The notes: generated by a model not told the origin, from the sequence alone. A DNA stretch of 64,000 bases from an uncultured SAR86 cluster bacterium (GCA_902562135.1 CACESE010000002.1:40406-104405), one strand, 5' to 3'; positions 18,524 to 30,265 are shown, counted from the stretch's first letter. Numbers and translations are program-made.

Positions 18524-20152
18524 TTAAACAGCTTGTCTAATGATATCGGAGGCTTTTTCTGCAATCATGATTGAAGGAGCATTTGTATTGCCTCCTATAA
18601 GAGTTGGCATTATAGAGGCATCTACTACTCTAAGATTATCAACACCCTTTACCTTTAAGTTGTCATCAACTACAGCTAGATCGTCAGACCCCATCTTGCA
18701 GGTACCAACAGGATGATAAAGAGTCTCACCATTGCTTTTAATCCACGCGTCTAATTCATCATCACTATCTACGTTAACTTCTAACCCAGGTTTATATCTA
18801 TCTCCTCTGTATTCGTCAAAAGCTGGCTGCATGAAGACTCTGATGGTCTCTCTTGTAGCGTTTCTTGTATCAATTAGATCTTGCTCTTCAGATAAATAAT
18901 TCGGAAACATCAAAGGAGCGTCATTTGGATTTGAGCTTTTTAATTCTAAGTGACCTCTACTTTGAGGTCTTAAAATACAAATGACAGCACTAAAACCATG
19001 CTGGTTTGGATCTAAAGGCACTCTGCCATGTGTATCCTCAGCTATATAAGATGCGTAGTGTAATTGAGTATCTGGAATATCTTTTTCAGGGCTAGATTTA
19101 AAAAATGCTCCAGCACTCGTAGGAGGAAACGATGCATCTCCAGTACCAAACAGAAGATACTTTAAACCTGCTATTTGCGTTTTCAAGAAACTTGCTGACC
19201 TATGTAAAGTTATGGGTTTAGTACAATTGAAAGAATTCACCACTGCATAATGATCTTGTAAATTCTTTCCAACCCCTTTCAACTCATGCAATACATTAAT
19301 CCCATGTTTATTTAATTCTGATGCATCTCCAATACCGCTATTCATCAAAATTTGAGGAGAATTAATAGCTCCGGCAGACAAAATCACTTCATTATTTACT
19401 TTTACTTTAAAAGTTTTACCCTTTTGAGAATATTCCACGCCGACTGCTTTTTTTCCTTCAAATAAAATTTTATTGACCTGCACGTTTATTTCAGTGAAAA
19501 GGTTTTTTCTTTTCAAAGCGGGGTGCAAATATGCTCTTGCAGAACTCCATCGTCTTGGTCCTCTTTTGGTATCTGCCATAGTGTGTTCATATCTTGAAAA
19601 ACCTTCCTGGTTTTTACCATTAAAATCTTTGGTTAGTGGGAATCCAGCTTGGCCACCAGCTTCAACGAACACATCGAGTAACTCGTCATGAGTGCTTTCT
19701 GATTTTTTTACGCTTAAAGGACCTTCAAAACCATGATAGTCACTATCGCCATCACCATTAAAGGATTCTGCTTTTTTAAAATAAGGTAAAACATCCTCAT
19801 AAGACCATCCGGTGTTTCCTTGTTGGCGCCATAAATCGTAATCATAAGCATGGCCTCTTATATAAACCATAGCGTTAATAGATGACGATCCGCCCCAGCC
19901 TCTTCCACGTGGCCAATAAAGTTTTCTGTTATTAGTAGTTTCCTCTGGTTCCGTTTCAAATCCATAATTTAAATCGCTTTTATTTGGTACAATTTGAGAA
20001 AAACCGGAGGGCATATGAATAAAAAAATTAGTGTCTTTCCCACCTGCTTCTAATATTAATACACTCTTTTTGCCGTCTTCCGATAACCTGTTTGCCATTA
20101 CACAGCCAGAACTCCCAGCTCCGACAACCACATAATCAACTACCCTCTCCAT
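18524..20152 (-). CDS. GMC family oxidoreductase (choline/alcohol dehydrogenase-like)
   Basis: DYVVVGAGSSGCVMANRLSEDG, GRGWGGSSSINAMVYIRGHAYDYD, C-terminal HPVGTCKMG and NTNAPSIMIAEKASD. Confidence 0.92.
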   Translation of the reverse strand: MERVVDYVVVGAGSSGCVMANRLSEDGKKSVLILEAGGKDTNFFIHMPSGFSQIVPNKSDLNYGFETEPEETTNNRKLYWPRGRGWGGSSSINAMVYIRGHAYDYDLWRQQGNTGWSYEDVLPYFKKAESFNGDGDSDYHGFEGPLSVKKSESTHDELLDVFVEAGGQAGFPLTKDFNGKNQEGFSRYEHTMADTKRGPRRWSSARAYLHPALKRKNLFTEINVQVNKILFEGKKAVGVEYSQKGKTFKVKVNNEVILSAGAINSPQILMNSGIGDASELNKHGINVLHELKGVGKNLQDHYAVVNSFNCTKPITLHRSASFLKTQIAGLKYLLFGTGDASFPPTSAGAFFKSSPEKDIPDTQLHYASYIAEDTHGRVPLDPNQHGFSAVICILRPQSRGHLELKSSNPNDAPLMFPNYLSEEQDLIDTRNATRETIRVFMQPAFDEYRGDRYKPGLEVNVDSDDELDAWIKSNGETLYHPVGTCKMGSDDLAVVDDNLKVKGVDNLRVVDASIMPTLIGGNTNAPSIMIAEKASDIIRQAV

Positions 20153-20172
20153 TATTAATCTCCTTTTTCTTT

Positions 20173-21390
20173 TTACTTATCTAACTCAAATTCGTCGTGC
20201 AAAGCCATTACAGCTGCCTTAGATTTATCTTTAGATACTACCACTGAAATTTTAATTTCTGAAGTAGATATCATATCAATATTTATTTGTTTCTCTGCAA
20301 GTGCTTTAAACATTTGTGCTGCAACTCCAGCATGTGATTTCATGCCTACTCCGACAACAGAAACCTTACTAACATCCTTTACTAATTCTATTTCACCCCC
20401 GCCTAAGGTTTGAACTAGATCATTTAGAATTTTTGCTGCTTTGTCTGAATGTTCATTTTTAACTGTAAAAGTAAAATCTGTTAATTTGTCTGATCCAACA
20501 TTTTGCACAATTACATCGATATCTATCCCAGCATCACTTATTGGAGATAAAATCTTTGCAGCAATTCCTGGAGTATCTGGAACATCTCTTAAAATTAACT
20601 TTGAATCATCATCTGTACAAGTAATTCCAGAAATAACCGCGCTTTCTAGACTGCTTTCTTCTTTAGTGATCAAAGTTCCTCCTGTGCTATTAAAACTAGA
20701 CAATACTCTAATCGGCATCTCATACTTACTAGCGAATTCAACCGATCTAATTTGTAAAACTTTAGCACCTAAACTAGAAAGTTCTAACATTTCTTCGAAA
20801 CAAATTTTTTTTATTTTCTTCGCTTTTTTGTATACATTTGGATCGGTTGTGTAAACACCGTCTACATCAGTAAAAATTTGGCATTCATTTGCCTTTAAAG
20901 CAACTGCTAAAGCCACAGCCGTAGTATCCGAACCACCTCTACCAAGCGTGGTAATATCACCACTTGAATTAACGCCCTGAAAACCTGTGATTACAGGTAC
21001 AACTCCTGATTCAATATCTTTTTTTAGAGCACTTGTATCAATGGAGTTTATTCTTGCTCTTCCATGAGAATTATCGGTCACGAGACCAAGCTGATGAGCA
21101 GTGTAAGATTTAGATAAAAAATTTCTCTCTTTAAGAGCAATTGCTAATAACGCCGCTGAAACTTGTTCCCCTGAAGAAACGAGAGCATCGTATTCTCTAG
21201 GATCAGGAGTTTCTTGAAGTTCTTTTGCCAAGTTTATAAGTCTTTGGGTTTCACCAGCCATTGCAGAAACCACAACAGCAACATTAGTTCCTGAATTGAT
21301 TGAATCTACAACTAAATCGGCAACGGCTTGAAATCTTTCTGTATTGGCGACAGACGTGCCTCCAAACTTTTGGACGATTAAATTATTCAT
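20173..21390 (-). CDS. lysC: aspartate kinase
   Basis: IVQKFGGTSVANTERF, TTLGRGGSDTTAVALA, ACT domains. Confidence 0.95.
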   Translation of the reverse strand: MNNLIVQKFGGTSVANTERFQAVADLVVDSINSGTNVAVVVSAMAGETQRLINLAKELQETPDPREYDALVSSGEQVSAALLAIALKERNFLSKSYTAHQLGLVTDNSHGRARINSIDTSALKKDIESGVVPVITGFQGVNSSGDITTLGRGGSDTTAVALAVALKANECQIFTDVDGVYTTDPNVYKKAKKIKKICFEEMLELSSLGAKVLQIRSVEFASKYEMPIRVLSSFNSTGGTLITKEESSLESAVISGITCTDDDSKLILRDVPDTPGIAAKILSPISDAGIDIDVIVQNVGSDKLTDFTFTVKNEHSDKAAKILNDLVQTLGGGEIELVKDVSKVSVVGVGMKSHAGVAAQMFKALAEKQINIDMISTSEIKISVVVSKDKSKAAVMALHDEFELDK

Positions 21391-23982
21391 TTATGAATTT
21401 TCCAAATATGTTGTTACTAAGTCGTAGATAGATTCAAGATTATCTATGGCATCTCCGCCGGCTTGAGCAAAATCATTTTTACCCCCACCTTTTAAATTTG
21501 TTTTTGAAGAGATTAAATCCATAATTGCCTTGGCGGAAAATGTTTGCTCAATGTCTTTTGAAACAGAAACTATCACTTGAGATTTCTGATTATTTTCACC
21601 AACTATAATTATCAAACAACGCTTGATTTTATTTTTTAATTCATCAAGATTTGACCTTAAAGAAGATAAGTTTAAGTTATCAATTCTATGCATTAAGACA
21701 TTTACTCCTTTAACATCCTTAAAATTTGACTCAAAATATTTGATTAAATTCGAATTATTATTTCTTTCAAGAGCTTTAAGTTTGGACTGAATTTCCTTCA
21801 GTGAGTTTTTAAATTCAATTATTTTTTCTTGTAAATTAGAAACTTTCACTCCGAAGGAGTTTGCAATGTTATTCAATTCATTTTTTTCTTCATCTAGTAA
21901 TATTTTTGCTGCTGCTCCTGTAACCGCTTCAATTCTTCTCACTCCTGAAGAAATACTCGACTCTGAAATAATTTTAAAATTTTCAATCTGTCTTGTAGAT
22001 TGAACATGTGTTCCTCCGCATAATTCGATCGAATAATCTCCACCAATTTTTAATACCCTCACCTTCTCGCCATATTTATCTCCAAAAAAGGCCAATGCAC
22101 CTAATTCTATTGCATCATTAAATGAAGTTTCGAATATTTCAGTCTCTATATTTTTAGCAATTACGTTGTTGACTTGTAGTTCAATTTCTTTAATTTCATT
22201 TGAATTTAATGCCTGAGGGTGTGAAAAATCAAACCTTAATTTTTCTTCATTGACCAAAGAACCTTTTTGCTCAACATGTTCTCCTAAAACATTTCTTAAC
22301 GCGGAATGCATTAAGTGGGTGGCAGAATGATTGGATACTATGTTTAATCTTCTATCTGTTTCGATAGTTAAGTCTACTTTATCGCCTTCCGATAGAGATC
22401 CACTAACATTTTTACAAAGATGAACGTGTTGGTTACCAACTTTTTTTGTATCAAAAACCTCACAAGAACCGTTTTTTGATTGTATGCAGCCTGTGTCACC
22501 AACCTGACCTCCAGATTCAGCATAAAATGGTGTTGCATCAAATAAAATAGCAGATTCCCCTCCATCAATTTTAGATACTCTTTTCCCGTCTTTAAATATC
22601 ATTTTAATGGTAGACTTAGATTCAGATTCATCATATCCAACAAAGTTTGTATCGCCATCTACCTCTATTGAACTGGGCAATAATGATGAAAATGTATTAC
22701 TTTCTTTAGCCCTTGTTTTTTGTAAATCCATTAATTTTTCATATTCTTCGATATCTACATTCAGGTTGTTTTCTCTTGCAAAATCTATGGTCATATCCAA
22801 AGGAAATCCGAAGGTATCATATAATCTAAAAGCTAGATCCCCAGATATAATTTTTCCTTTTAGTCTTTTTACTTCTTCATCAAGCAAGCTCATTCCTTGA
22901 TTTAAAGTAGCTCCAAACTTTTCTTCTTCTTCATGAAGGGCTTTTTCAATAAAAGAATTATTTTTTTCTATTTCAGGGTAAAGCTCTTTGTATGTATCAG
23001 AAAAATAGGTGGCTAGCTTAGACATCACATAGAAGTTCTCGCTATTTAATTTGTAGGCATGTCGCAGGGCTCTTCTTATGATTCGTCTCAACACATAATT
23101 TCTTCCCTCATTACCTATAGCTATTCCATCTGAAATCATGAAACAACTCGCTCTCAAGTGATCTGCAATCACTCGGAGGGATGGATTTAACAAATCTTTC
23201 TCTCCTGTCAGTTCAGAAATCTTTTTTATTAAAGGAATAAATAAATCTGTTTGATAATTGTCTGGAGTGCCTTGCATAACTGCACTAATTCTTTCAAGGC
23301 CCATTCCAGTATCAACCGATGGCTTCGGAAGAGGTTTTAAGTTTCCTTCAATGTCTCTATTAAATTGCATGAAAACAATGTTATAGATTTCTACAAATCT
23401 ATCGCCTGTATCTTTTCCCTCTTCTGGAGGGCTGCCTTCCAATGAATCTCCATGATCATAAAAAATTTCACTACAAGGACCGCATGGCCCTGTGTCGCCC
23501 ATTGACCAAAAATTATCTTCATTTAATTTCGAAATACGTTTTTTATCTAGGCCTATTTTTTCTAACCAAATTTTTTCTGATTCCTGATCTTCAATATGAA
23601 CTGTCACCCATAACTTATCCTTCGATAATTTATAATGATTAATAAGCAAGTCCCAGGCATATTCAATTGCGTCTTCTTTGAAATAATCTCCAAAGCTAAA
23701 ATTACCAAGCATTTCAAAAAAAGTGTGATGCCTTAGAGTGTATCCAACGTTTTCCAAATCATTATGTTTTCCCCCTGCTCTAATACACTTTTGAGCGCTA
23801 GTTGCTCTAGAAAAGTCCAATTTTTCTGCTCCAAGAAAAACGTCCTTAAATTGAGTCATGCCGGCATTGGTGAACAACAAAGTTGGATCGTTATTAGGAA
23901 CAACACTAGCACTTGGAACTAATTTATGTTTTTTTTCGGAAAAATAATTTAAGAAGATTTTCCGAACTTCCAACGAGTTCAT
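21391..23982 (-). CDS. alaS: alanine--tRNA ligase
   Basis: LFTNAGMTQFKDVFLG, GDTGPCGPCSEIFYDHG, SNHSATHLMHSALR, CGGTH; immediately upstream of lysC. Confidence 0.97.
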   Translation of the reverse strand: MNSLEVRKIFLNYFSEKKHKLVPSASVVPNNDPTLLFTNAGMTQFKDVFLGAEKLDFSRATSAQKCIRAGGKHNDLENVGYTLRHHTFFEMLGNFSFGDYFKEDAIEYAWDLLINHYKLSKDKLWVTVHIEDQESEKIWLEKIGLDKKRISKLNEDNFWSMGDTGPCGPCSEIFYDHGDSLEGSPPEEGKDTGDRFVEIYNIVFMQFNRDIEGNLKPLPKPSVDTGMGLERISAVMQGTPDNYQTDLFIPLIKKISELTGEKDLLNPSLRVIADHLRASCFMISDGIAIGNEGRNYVLRRIIRRALRHAYKLNSENFYVMSKLATYFSDTYKELYPEIEKNNSFIEKALHEEEEKFGATLNQGMSLLDEEVKRLKGKIISGDLAFRLYDTFGFPLDMTIDFARENNLNVDIEEYEKLMDLQKTRAKESNTFSSLLPSSIEVDGDTNFVGYDESESKSTIKMIFKDGKRVSKIDGGESAILFDATPFYAESGGQVGDTGCIQSKNGSCEVFDTKKVGNQHVHLCKNVSGSLSEGDKVDLTIETDRRLNIVSNHSATHLMHSALRNVLGEHVEQKGSLVNEEKLRFDFSHPQALNSNEIKEIELQVNNVIAKNIETEIFETSFNDAIELGALAFFGDKYGEKVRVLKIGGDYSIELCGGTHVQSTRQIENFKIISESSISSGVRRIEAVTGAAAKILLDEEKNELNNIANSFGVKVSNLQEKIIEFKNSLKEIQSKLKALERNNNSNLIKYFESNFKDVKGVNVLMHRIDNLNLSSLRSNLDELKNKIKRCLIIIVGENNQKSQVIVSVSKDIEQTFSAKAIMDLISSKTNLKGGGKNDFAQAGGDAIDNLESIYDLVTTYLENS

Positions 23983-23986
23983 CTAA

Positions 23987-24688
23987 TCAGAAAATCTCTT
24001 TAAGAAGATCTGTGAACATCTTCCACGATCTATTGTCTGCATCCTTGTCATAAAGTGTTCCAAAATCAGGATCGTTTGCTTCAGGATTAGTAAAAGCATG
24101 CATTGCATTTCCAAAAACATGTAATTGCCAATCTGCATTCTTTTCAGTCATTTCTTGCGAAAAAGAATCTATTTGATCTTGACCAACCATAGGGTCTTTC
24201 AACCCATGCAGGGCAAGTATTTTTGCATTTATCTTATTTCCTTTACTTTCTTCAGGACCGCTTAAAAAGCCATGAAAACTTACTGCCCCCTTCAGGTCAT
24301 TACAATTTCTAGCTAAATCTAGAGAGACCAATCCACCAAAACAATATCCCATAATAGCTATGGAGTCAGATTGCACCTGCTGTAAATTTTTAACATACTC
24401 GAAAGCCCCCAAAACTCGTTTGGCTAATTCATCTCTGTCATCTAAAAGAGGTTGCATCATAGATGAGTTTTCCTCAACAGAAGTTCCAATTTTTCCTTCT
24501 CCATACATGTCTAAAGCAAAAGAATGGTAGCCGAGCTTAGTTAACTCCTCAGCTTTTTCATCTACAAAATTATCCCTGCCAGCCCATGTATGAGCTATCA
24601 ATACGCACGGAGCTAGCTCTGAATCTGTTTCAGCAAAGTATCCCTTGTAATTTACACCATCGATTTCATAAGAATGTTCTTTAGACAT
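23987..24688 (-). CDS. dienelactone hydrolase family protein
   Basis: IMGYCFGGLVSLDLARN nucleophile elbow, HAFTNPEANDP. Likely start MSKEHSYEIDG at 24688. Confidence 0.88.
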   Translation of the reverse strand: MSKEHSYEIDGVNYKGYFAETDSELAPCVLIAHTWAGRDNFVDEKAEELTKLGYHSFALDMYGEGKIGTSVEENSSMMQPLLDDRDELAKRVLGAFEYVKNLQQVQSDSIAIMGYCFGGLVSLDLARNCNDLKGAVSFHGFLSGPEESKGNKINAKILALHGLKDPMVGQDQIDSFSQEMTEKNADWQLHVFGNAMHAFTNPEANDPDFGTLYDKDADNRSWKMFTDLLKEIF

Positions 24689-24689
24689 A

Positions 24690-25211
24690 TTATTTCTCCA
24701 CAAGATTTTTTTTAAAATTAATATAATTTTCAACGTAATGATCCGCTGAGCCTTTAAGAATATTTTCCATACCTGGATCTAATTCCTTTTTTACTTTAGC
24801 TGGTGATCCCATGACTAACGAATTATCAGGAATAATTGTATTTTCTGTAATTAAACTATTCGCTCCAATCAAACAATTTTTACCGATTTTAGCCCCATTT
24901 AATACAACGCTATTTATACCAATAAGGCTATTATCTCCTATAGAACAACCATGCAACATTACCTTATGGCCAACTGTGACATTTTTACCAATTATTAATG
25001 GCTGACCTGGATCTGCGTGAAGAACAGATAAATCCTGCACATTAGAATTTTCTCCAATACGAATGTCTTCAACATCTCCCCTAATAACAGCACCAAACCA
25101 AACACTCACATGTTTGTCTAAAAACACTCTTCCCATCACGTCAGCTGATGGAGCTACGAAGTAATCTTCGCCAACTGTTTGAACTTCATGCTCACCAAAT
25201 TTGTAAATCAT
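24690..25211 (-). CDS. gamma carbonic anhydrase family (left-handed beta-helix) protein
   Basis: [62 protein letters not shown]. Confidence 0.92.
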   Translation of the reverse strand: MIYKFGEHEVQTVGEDYFVAPSADVMGRVFLDKHVSVWFGAVIRGDVEDIRIGENSNVQDLSVLHADPGQPLIIGKNVTVGHKVMLHGCSIGDNSLIGINSVVLNGAKIGKNCLIGANSLITENTIIPDNSLVMGSPAKVKKELDPGMENILKGSADHYVENYINFKKNLVEK

Positions 25212-25770
25212 CTTTAAATTTTATGTTAAATAACTTTAGAAAATCTAGAGTGAAAGCTAATGTTAGACCCCAAATTTCATGATTCTCATAAATTATAACA
25301 GGTGTATCAAAAGTCTCTCCTTTGAAATTTGTAACTCCTCTTTTTATTAATGGCTCATTTTTAAAAAAAGATAAAGGTAAATGAAATATTTCAGCTACTT
25401 CATCTGGATTTGCTTGTAACTCAAAATTTTCACCCAGAACGCCAATGTAAGGTGTGACACTTAAACCGAACCTAGATTCAAGTGGATCTAAATTTCCAAG
25501 AATTTTCACTTTATCGGGATTAATAGAAATTTCTTCAGCCGCTTCGCGCAATGCGGTGTACATTAAATTTTGATCTTGTTCCTCTTTTTTTCCTCCTGGA
25601 AAAGCTACCTCGCCAGGATGGCTTGGTAAAGAATTTGACCTCTCTGTCATTATAAAAAAAAGATCATCCCCTTTTTCGTAACATAAAATTAAGACTGCGG
25701 CTTGAGGTAACTTCTCATCTGAAATTTTTGGTTGATAATCCTCTAATCTTTTGGCTAATTTTCTTATCAT
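25192..25770 (-). CDS. NUDIX hydrolase, CoA pyrophosphatase-type
   Basis: [36 protein letters not shown] Nudix/CoA box. Confidence 0.9.
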   Translation of the reverse strand: MIRKLAKRLEDYQPKISDEKLPQAAVLILCYEKGDDLFFIMTERSNSLPSHPGEVAFPGGKKEEQDQNLMYTALREAAEEISINPDKVKILGNLDPLESRFGLSVTPYIGVLGENFELQANPDEVAEIFHLPLSFFKNEPLIKRGVTNFKGETFDTPVIIYENHEIWGLTLAFTLDFLKLFNIKFKDDLQIW

Positions 25771-25829
25771 TTTAAATATACCTTACATCAATTATACTTT
25801 GCTTCCTGTTATAAATTTCGAGTTCTAAA

Positions 25830-26366
25830 TTGAATTACTGTTCAGAATGTGGCTCCTCTGAAATTTTTTTGAAGATTCCTGAAGGAGATAATAGAGAAAG
25901 ATATGTCTGCAAGAATTGCGGAACTATTCATTATTCTAATCCGAACGTTGTTGTTGGAACTATTCCTTACTACGAAAATAAAATTCTTTTATGCAAAAGA
26001 GGAATAGAACCAAGATATGGTCTCTGGACACTTCCAGCCGGATTTTTAGAAAATGGAGAAAGTCTTAATGATGGTGCAAAAAGGGAAACAAAAGAAGAAA
26101 CTCGTGCTGATGTGGAAATGGGAATGATTTATTCAATCTTCAACATACCTCAAATTAATCAAATTTATGTAATCCATCTCGCAACATTAAAAGATCTTTC
26201 TTTTGGATCTACCTCAGAAAGCTTAGATGTAAAGTTGTTTTCTAAAAATGAAATTCCTTATCAAGAACTTGCGTTTCCTTTTGTTTCAAAAACTATAGAT
26301 TATTTTTTTGATGATTTTGAGTCAAAAGAATTCAGATTGAGAGTTGAAGACATCATCAGAAAGTAA
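25830..26366 (+). CDS. NUDIX hydrolase with N-terminal zinc ribbon
   Basis: CSECG...CKNCG; GFLENGESLNDGAKRETKEETRA Nudix box. Start is probably TTG at 25830. Confidence 0.88.
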   Translation: MNYCSECGSSEIFLKIPEGDNRERYVCKNCGTIHYSNPNVVVGTIPYYENKILLCKRGIEPRYGLWTLPAGFLENGESLNDGAKRETKEETRADVEMGMIYSIFNIPQINQIYVIHLATLKDLSFGSTSESLDVKLFSKNEIPYQELAFPFVSKTIDYFFDDFESKEFRLRVEDIIRK

Positions 26367-26367
26367 C

Positions 26368-29300
26368 TTAGAAATATTTTCTTGCATTTATAAACATCTT
26401 TATCCATGGAGAAAATCCTTCTCCTTTTAAATTTGTCCATGATAATTGAGAATTAAGAAATGCTCTTTCTGGATGAGGCATCATTATCGTTGCTCTTCCA
26501 TCTTCAGAACATACTGCTGTTATACCTTTTTTTGTTCCGTTTGGATTACTTGGATAACTTTCCGTAGATTCTCCTTTCGCATTTACAAAGGACATAACAA
26601 CTTGATCTTCTAACAGTTTATTTTCTGAGTTCGCAAAATCCATTCTGCCTTCACCATGAGCCACAGGTATAAGTAGTTGAGACTCTTGCATGCCGTCAAA
26701 AAGAAGTGATCTAGACTCATGAATTAAAACTTGAGATAGTCTTGCTTCAAATTGTCCTGAACTATTGTTTGTTAGTATCGGCCATGAACTAGTTCCAGGT
26801 ATTATTTCTTTTAAATTAGACATGACTTGACAGCCATTACAAACGCCTAAAGAGAAAGTATCTTCTCGATTAAAAAACTCTTCAAATTGATCTTTTAAAA
26901 ATGGATTCATTAAAACTGTATTAGCCCATCCTTTGCCTGCTCCTAAAACATCACCAAATGAAAATCCACCTGGAAAGACTATTCCCTGAAAACTTTTCAA
27001 TTCAAATCTTTTTTTTATAAGGTCGTTCATATGCACATCAGTAACCACAAAACCAGCTTTTTCAAATGCGGCAGCCATTTCTGATTGTCCATTGACGCCT
27101 TGTTCTCTTACTACAGCTATAGTAGGTTTGGTCTTTTCATGGTTTGGAAATGGAATTTCAAAGTTAAAAGATTGAGACAATATAGTATTGCTTCTATCCA
27201 AATATGACTTTTCTTCTTCTTCAGCACAAATTGGATTGTCTCTAAGTTTTTTAATTTCAGAAGACACTTTTGACCAGTGTTTCATTAAATCGTCATATTT
27301 TATTTTTTCTTCCAAATTCTTTGATTTAATTTTTAATTCATCTTTATTATTAATTTTTCCGATTGGATTAATTTTATAAAAATTAATTTTTTCCAAGTCA
27401 TTTTTTAATTCATTGAAACATTGTTCAGGTATTTGCAAGAGTAATCCTGGTTCTTCAGAAAATAAAATTCTGTTTAATTCATCTAGATTCGCGTCAAGGT
27501 GAAGATCAATACCAAGGTTACTTGCAAACATCATTTCTGAAACTGCGGCCACAAGACCCCCATCCGATATGTCGTGAATAGCAAATATTTTTTCTTTTTT
27601 TATAAAGTCACAAATTTTGTTAAAAATCTTTGGAAACGCTTCATAATTTTCTATGTCAGGACATTCTTTAAAATCTTTTTTTATGACATGGCTTAAAATT
27701 GATCCGCCTAATCTATTTTTCTCAGAACCGAAATTTATTCTTACTAATAAGGAATCCTTATCTTCCTTTAACATGGGAGTCAAAGATTTATGTACATCTG
27801 TTATTGGAGCAAACGCAGAGACAATTAATGATTCCGGGCTAGTATTTTTATGATTCTCCCATTTTGTTTCCATGGATAAGGAATCTTTGCCTACCGGAAT
27901 AGTAAGATTCCAATTTTTACAAATATCTTGAGTAACTGTTTTTACTGTTTCAAAGAGATCGGAATTACTTTGAGGAGTATTTGGGCAAGCCATCCAATTT
28001 GCAGAAAGTTTTATAGAAGCTAGGTCATTTAATCCGCTTGAAATTAGATTCAGCACCGCTTCTGTTATGGCTAGTCTACCAGCCGCTTGCGGATTTATTA
28101 GAGCTACTGGAGACTTTTCTCCCATTGACATTGCTTCGCCAGTGATTTCTCCAAAATTAGTTAAAGTTATTGCATTGTCAGCCACCGGTATTTGTAATGG
28201 ACCAATCATTTGATCTCTAAATGTGAGCCCTCCAACATTTCTATCTCCAATAGTAATTAAGAAATTTTTTCTTGAGACAGTAGGATGTCTCAAAACAGAA
28301 AATATGTTTTTTTTGATATTTACATCAATTTTTTGATAATCGTTTTTTTTATTAATTTTTTCTGGATTAAGCTCTCTATAAAGTTCTTTATTAGCTCCGA
28401 ATAAAAATTCCATCTTCAAGTCAATTATTGGTTCTTCTCTGCAAGGGTCATGGACTAATAATTTTTTTTCTTTTGTAAAATGTCCAACGACGGCGTAAGG
28501 ACAATTTTCTCTCTGACAAATTTCTTCAAATACCGTTAAATTTTCTTCTTCAATTGCCATGACATATCTTTCTTGAGATTCGTTACACCAAATTTCCATA
28601 TCACTCATAGAATTATCTGCACAAGGAATTTTTGTAAAATCTATTTCTGCTCCAAATCCACAATCATTTATTAGCTCAGGTAAAGCGTTGGACAAACCTC
28701 CAGCTCCAACGTCATGAATAAAACTTATAGGATTTTTATTTCCCAATTGCCAACTTTGATCTATTACTTCTTGACACCTTCGTTGCATTTCTGGGTTAGA
28801 TCTCTGAACTGATGCAAAATCTAAGGATTCATCGGAAGTTCCAGATTCAGTAGATGATGCTGATCCTCCTCCTAAACCAATTAGGTATCCGGGGCCGCCA
28901 ATTACAACGATTTTTGCATTGAGAGAAACTTGTTGTTTTTTTGTATGCATTGGACGGATATTCCCAAGTCCACCTGCAATCATAATCGGTTTATGAAACC
29001 CAAAATGTAAATTAGTCTTATCATCATATTTTTCAAAAGCTCGAAAATAACCAAGGACATTAGGCCTGCCAAACTCATTATTAAAAGAAGCTGCTCCGAT
29101 TGGACCTTCAATCATGATTTCAAGGGGCGAGGCAATTCTGCTAGGTTTTATCTCTTCTCCTTCCCAAGATTCAATTAAAGTTGGAATCCTTAAATTTGAT
29201 ACTGAAAATCCACTTAATCCAGCTTTAGGCTTTGCTCCAATTCCTGTTGCCCCTTCGTCTCGAATCTCACCGCCTGAGCCTGTTGCCGCTCCAGGAAAAG

Positions 29301-30216
29301 GTGCGATCGCTGTCGGATGATTATGAGTTTCGACTTTAATACAAAAATTATTTTGTTCATTTTGATATTTATAATTTTTAGAAATGGGATCTGGAAAAAA
29401 CCTTGAACTTCCTTTGCCTTTAATTACAGCGGCGTTGTCGCTATAAGCAGAGAGAACATTTTCAGAATAATTTTCATAAGTATCCTTTATCATGGAAAAT
29501 AATGATGGATACTCTTTTTCTTGAGAGTGATTTGCCCAACTAGAATTAAAGATTTTATGTCGACAATGCTCTGAGTTTATTTGAGAAAACATCATTAACT
29601 CAGAATCTTTTATTCTTCTCTTAGTGGTTTTTAAGCCCTCAAAAAGATAATTTATTTCAAAATCATTTAGTCCCAGACTTAGAGTTTGATTTATATTTGA
29701 GAAGTTTTCTCTTGTAGCCCCATTAATTTCTATTGAGTCCTTTTTGACGTTAGAAGTAAACAAGTATTTTATTTGTTCGATGTCATTAATTACTCTCTCC
29801 ACCAAAGGATCATGTAGGAGCTTTAAATCCAAAGAATTTAGATTCTTATCTTCAGAAAAAGTGTAACAGTTAACTTTTTCAATATTTTTTATATCAATCC
29901 CACATTTTTTAAAAATATCATTTACCTTTGAAGACCAAGGTGACTGGATCCCTTTTTTTGGAGCAACCACAATATCATTATCAAAATTAATCTTTTTATT
30001 TTTCCCATTTAGTAATTTAAAGGCTTTATTTTTTTCTAATATTGATAAATCATTCCAAGGTATAGAGGTTTCTAGGATAAAAACGTCATTAACCTCAATT
30101 AAAGAATAGTTCGATTCTGCAAGATCTTTAATTTTCTTTTGAAGTTTAAAATTAGTAAAAGAAGCAGACCCTAAAATTCCAATCAAATTAGGCGTGAATT
30201 CAAAAATATTATGCAT
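26368..30216 (-). CDS. purL: phosphoribosylformylglycinamidine synthase
   Basis: 1282 aa; NSEHCRHKIFN, VETHNHPTAIAPFPGAATGSGGEIRDEGATG, C-terminal glutaminase (SLGVCNGCQVMSNL). Confidence 0.97.
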   Translation of the reverse strand: MHNIFEFTPNLIGILGSASFTNFKLQKKIKDLAESNYSLIEVNDVFILETSIPWNDLSILEKNKAFKLLNGKNKKINFDNDIVVAPKKGIQSPWSSKVNDIFKKCGIDIKNIEKVNCYTFSEDKNLNSLDLKLLHDPLVERVINDIEQIKYLFTSNVKKDSIEINGATRENFSNINQTLSLGLNDFEINYLFEGLKTTKRRIKDSELMMFSQINSEHCRHKIFNSSWANHSQEKEYPSLFSMIKDTYENYSENVLSAYSDNAAVIKGKGSSRFFPDPISKNYKYQNEQNNFCIKVETHNHPTAIAPFPGAATGSGGEIRDEGATGIGAKPKAGLSGFSVSNLRIPTLIESWEGEEIKPSRIASPLEIMIEGPIGAASFNNEFGRPNVLGYFRAFEKYDDKTNLHFGFHKPIMIAGGLGNIRPMHTKKQQVSLNAKIVVIGGPGYLIGLGGGSASSTESGTSDESLDFASVQRSNPEMQRRCQEVIDQSWQLGNKNPISFIHDVGAGGLSNALPELINDCGFGAEIDFTKIPCADNSMSDMEIWCNESQERYVMAIEEENLTVFEEICQRENCPYAVVGHFTKEKKLLVHDPCREEPIIDLKMEFLFGANKELYRELNPEKINKKNDYQKIDVNIKKNIFSVLRHPTVSRKNFLITIGDRNVGGLTFRDQMIGPLQIPVADNAITLTNFGEITGEAMSMGEKSPVALINPQAAGRLAITEAVLNLISSGLNDLASIKLSANWMACPNTPQSNSDLFETVKTVTQDICKNWNLTIPVGKDSLSMETKWENHKNTSPESLIVSAFAPITDVHKSLTPMLKEDKDSLLVRINFGSEKNRLGGSILSHVIKKDFKECPDIENYEAFPKIFNKICDFIKKEKIFAIHDISDGGLVAAVSEMMFASNLGIDLHLDANLDELNRILFSEEPGLLLQIPEQCFNELKNDLEKINFYKINPIGKINNKDELKIKSKNLEEKIKYDDLMKHWSKVSSEIKKLRDNPICAEEEEKSYLDRSNTILSQSFNFEIPFPNHEKTKPTIAVVREQGVNGQSEMAAAFEKAGFVVTDVHMNDLIKKRFELKSFQGIVFPGGFSFGDVLGAGKGWANTVLMNPFLKDQFEEFFNREDTFSLGVCNGCQVMSNLKEIIPGTSSWPILTNNSSGQFEARLSQVLIHESRSLLFDGMQESQLLIPVAHGEGRMDFANSENKLLEDQVVMSFVNAKGESTESYPSNPNGTKKGITAVCSEDGRATIMMPHPERAFLNSQLSWTNLKGEGFSPWIKMFINARKYF

Positions 30217-30265
30217 ACTTCTTAATGAAGGAATTATTATAAATCAAGAATCAATTTTTTTTAGA

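Noticed and set aside
20441-20854. Plus-strand ORF of 137 aa inside lysC
   Set aside because: Antisense to the conserved aspartate kinase; no independent support.
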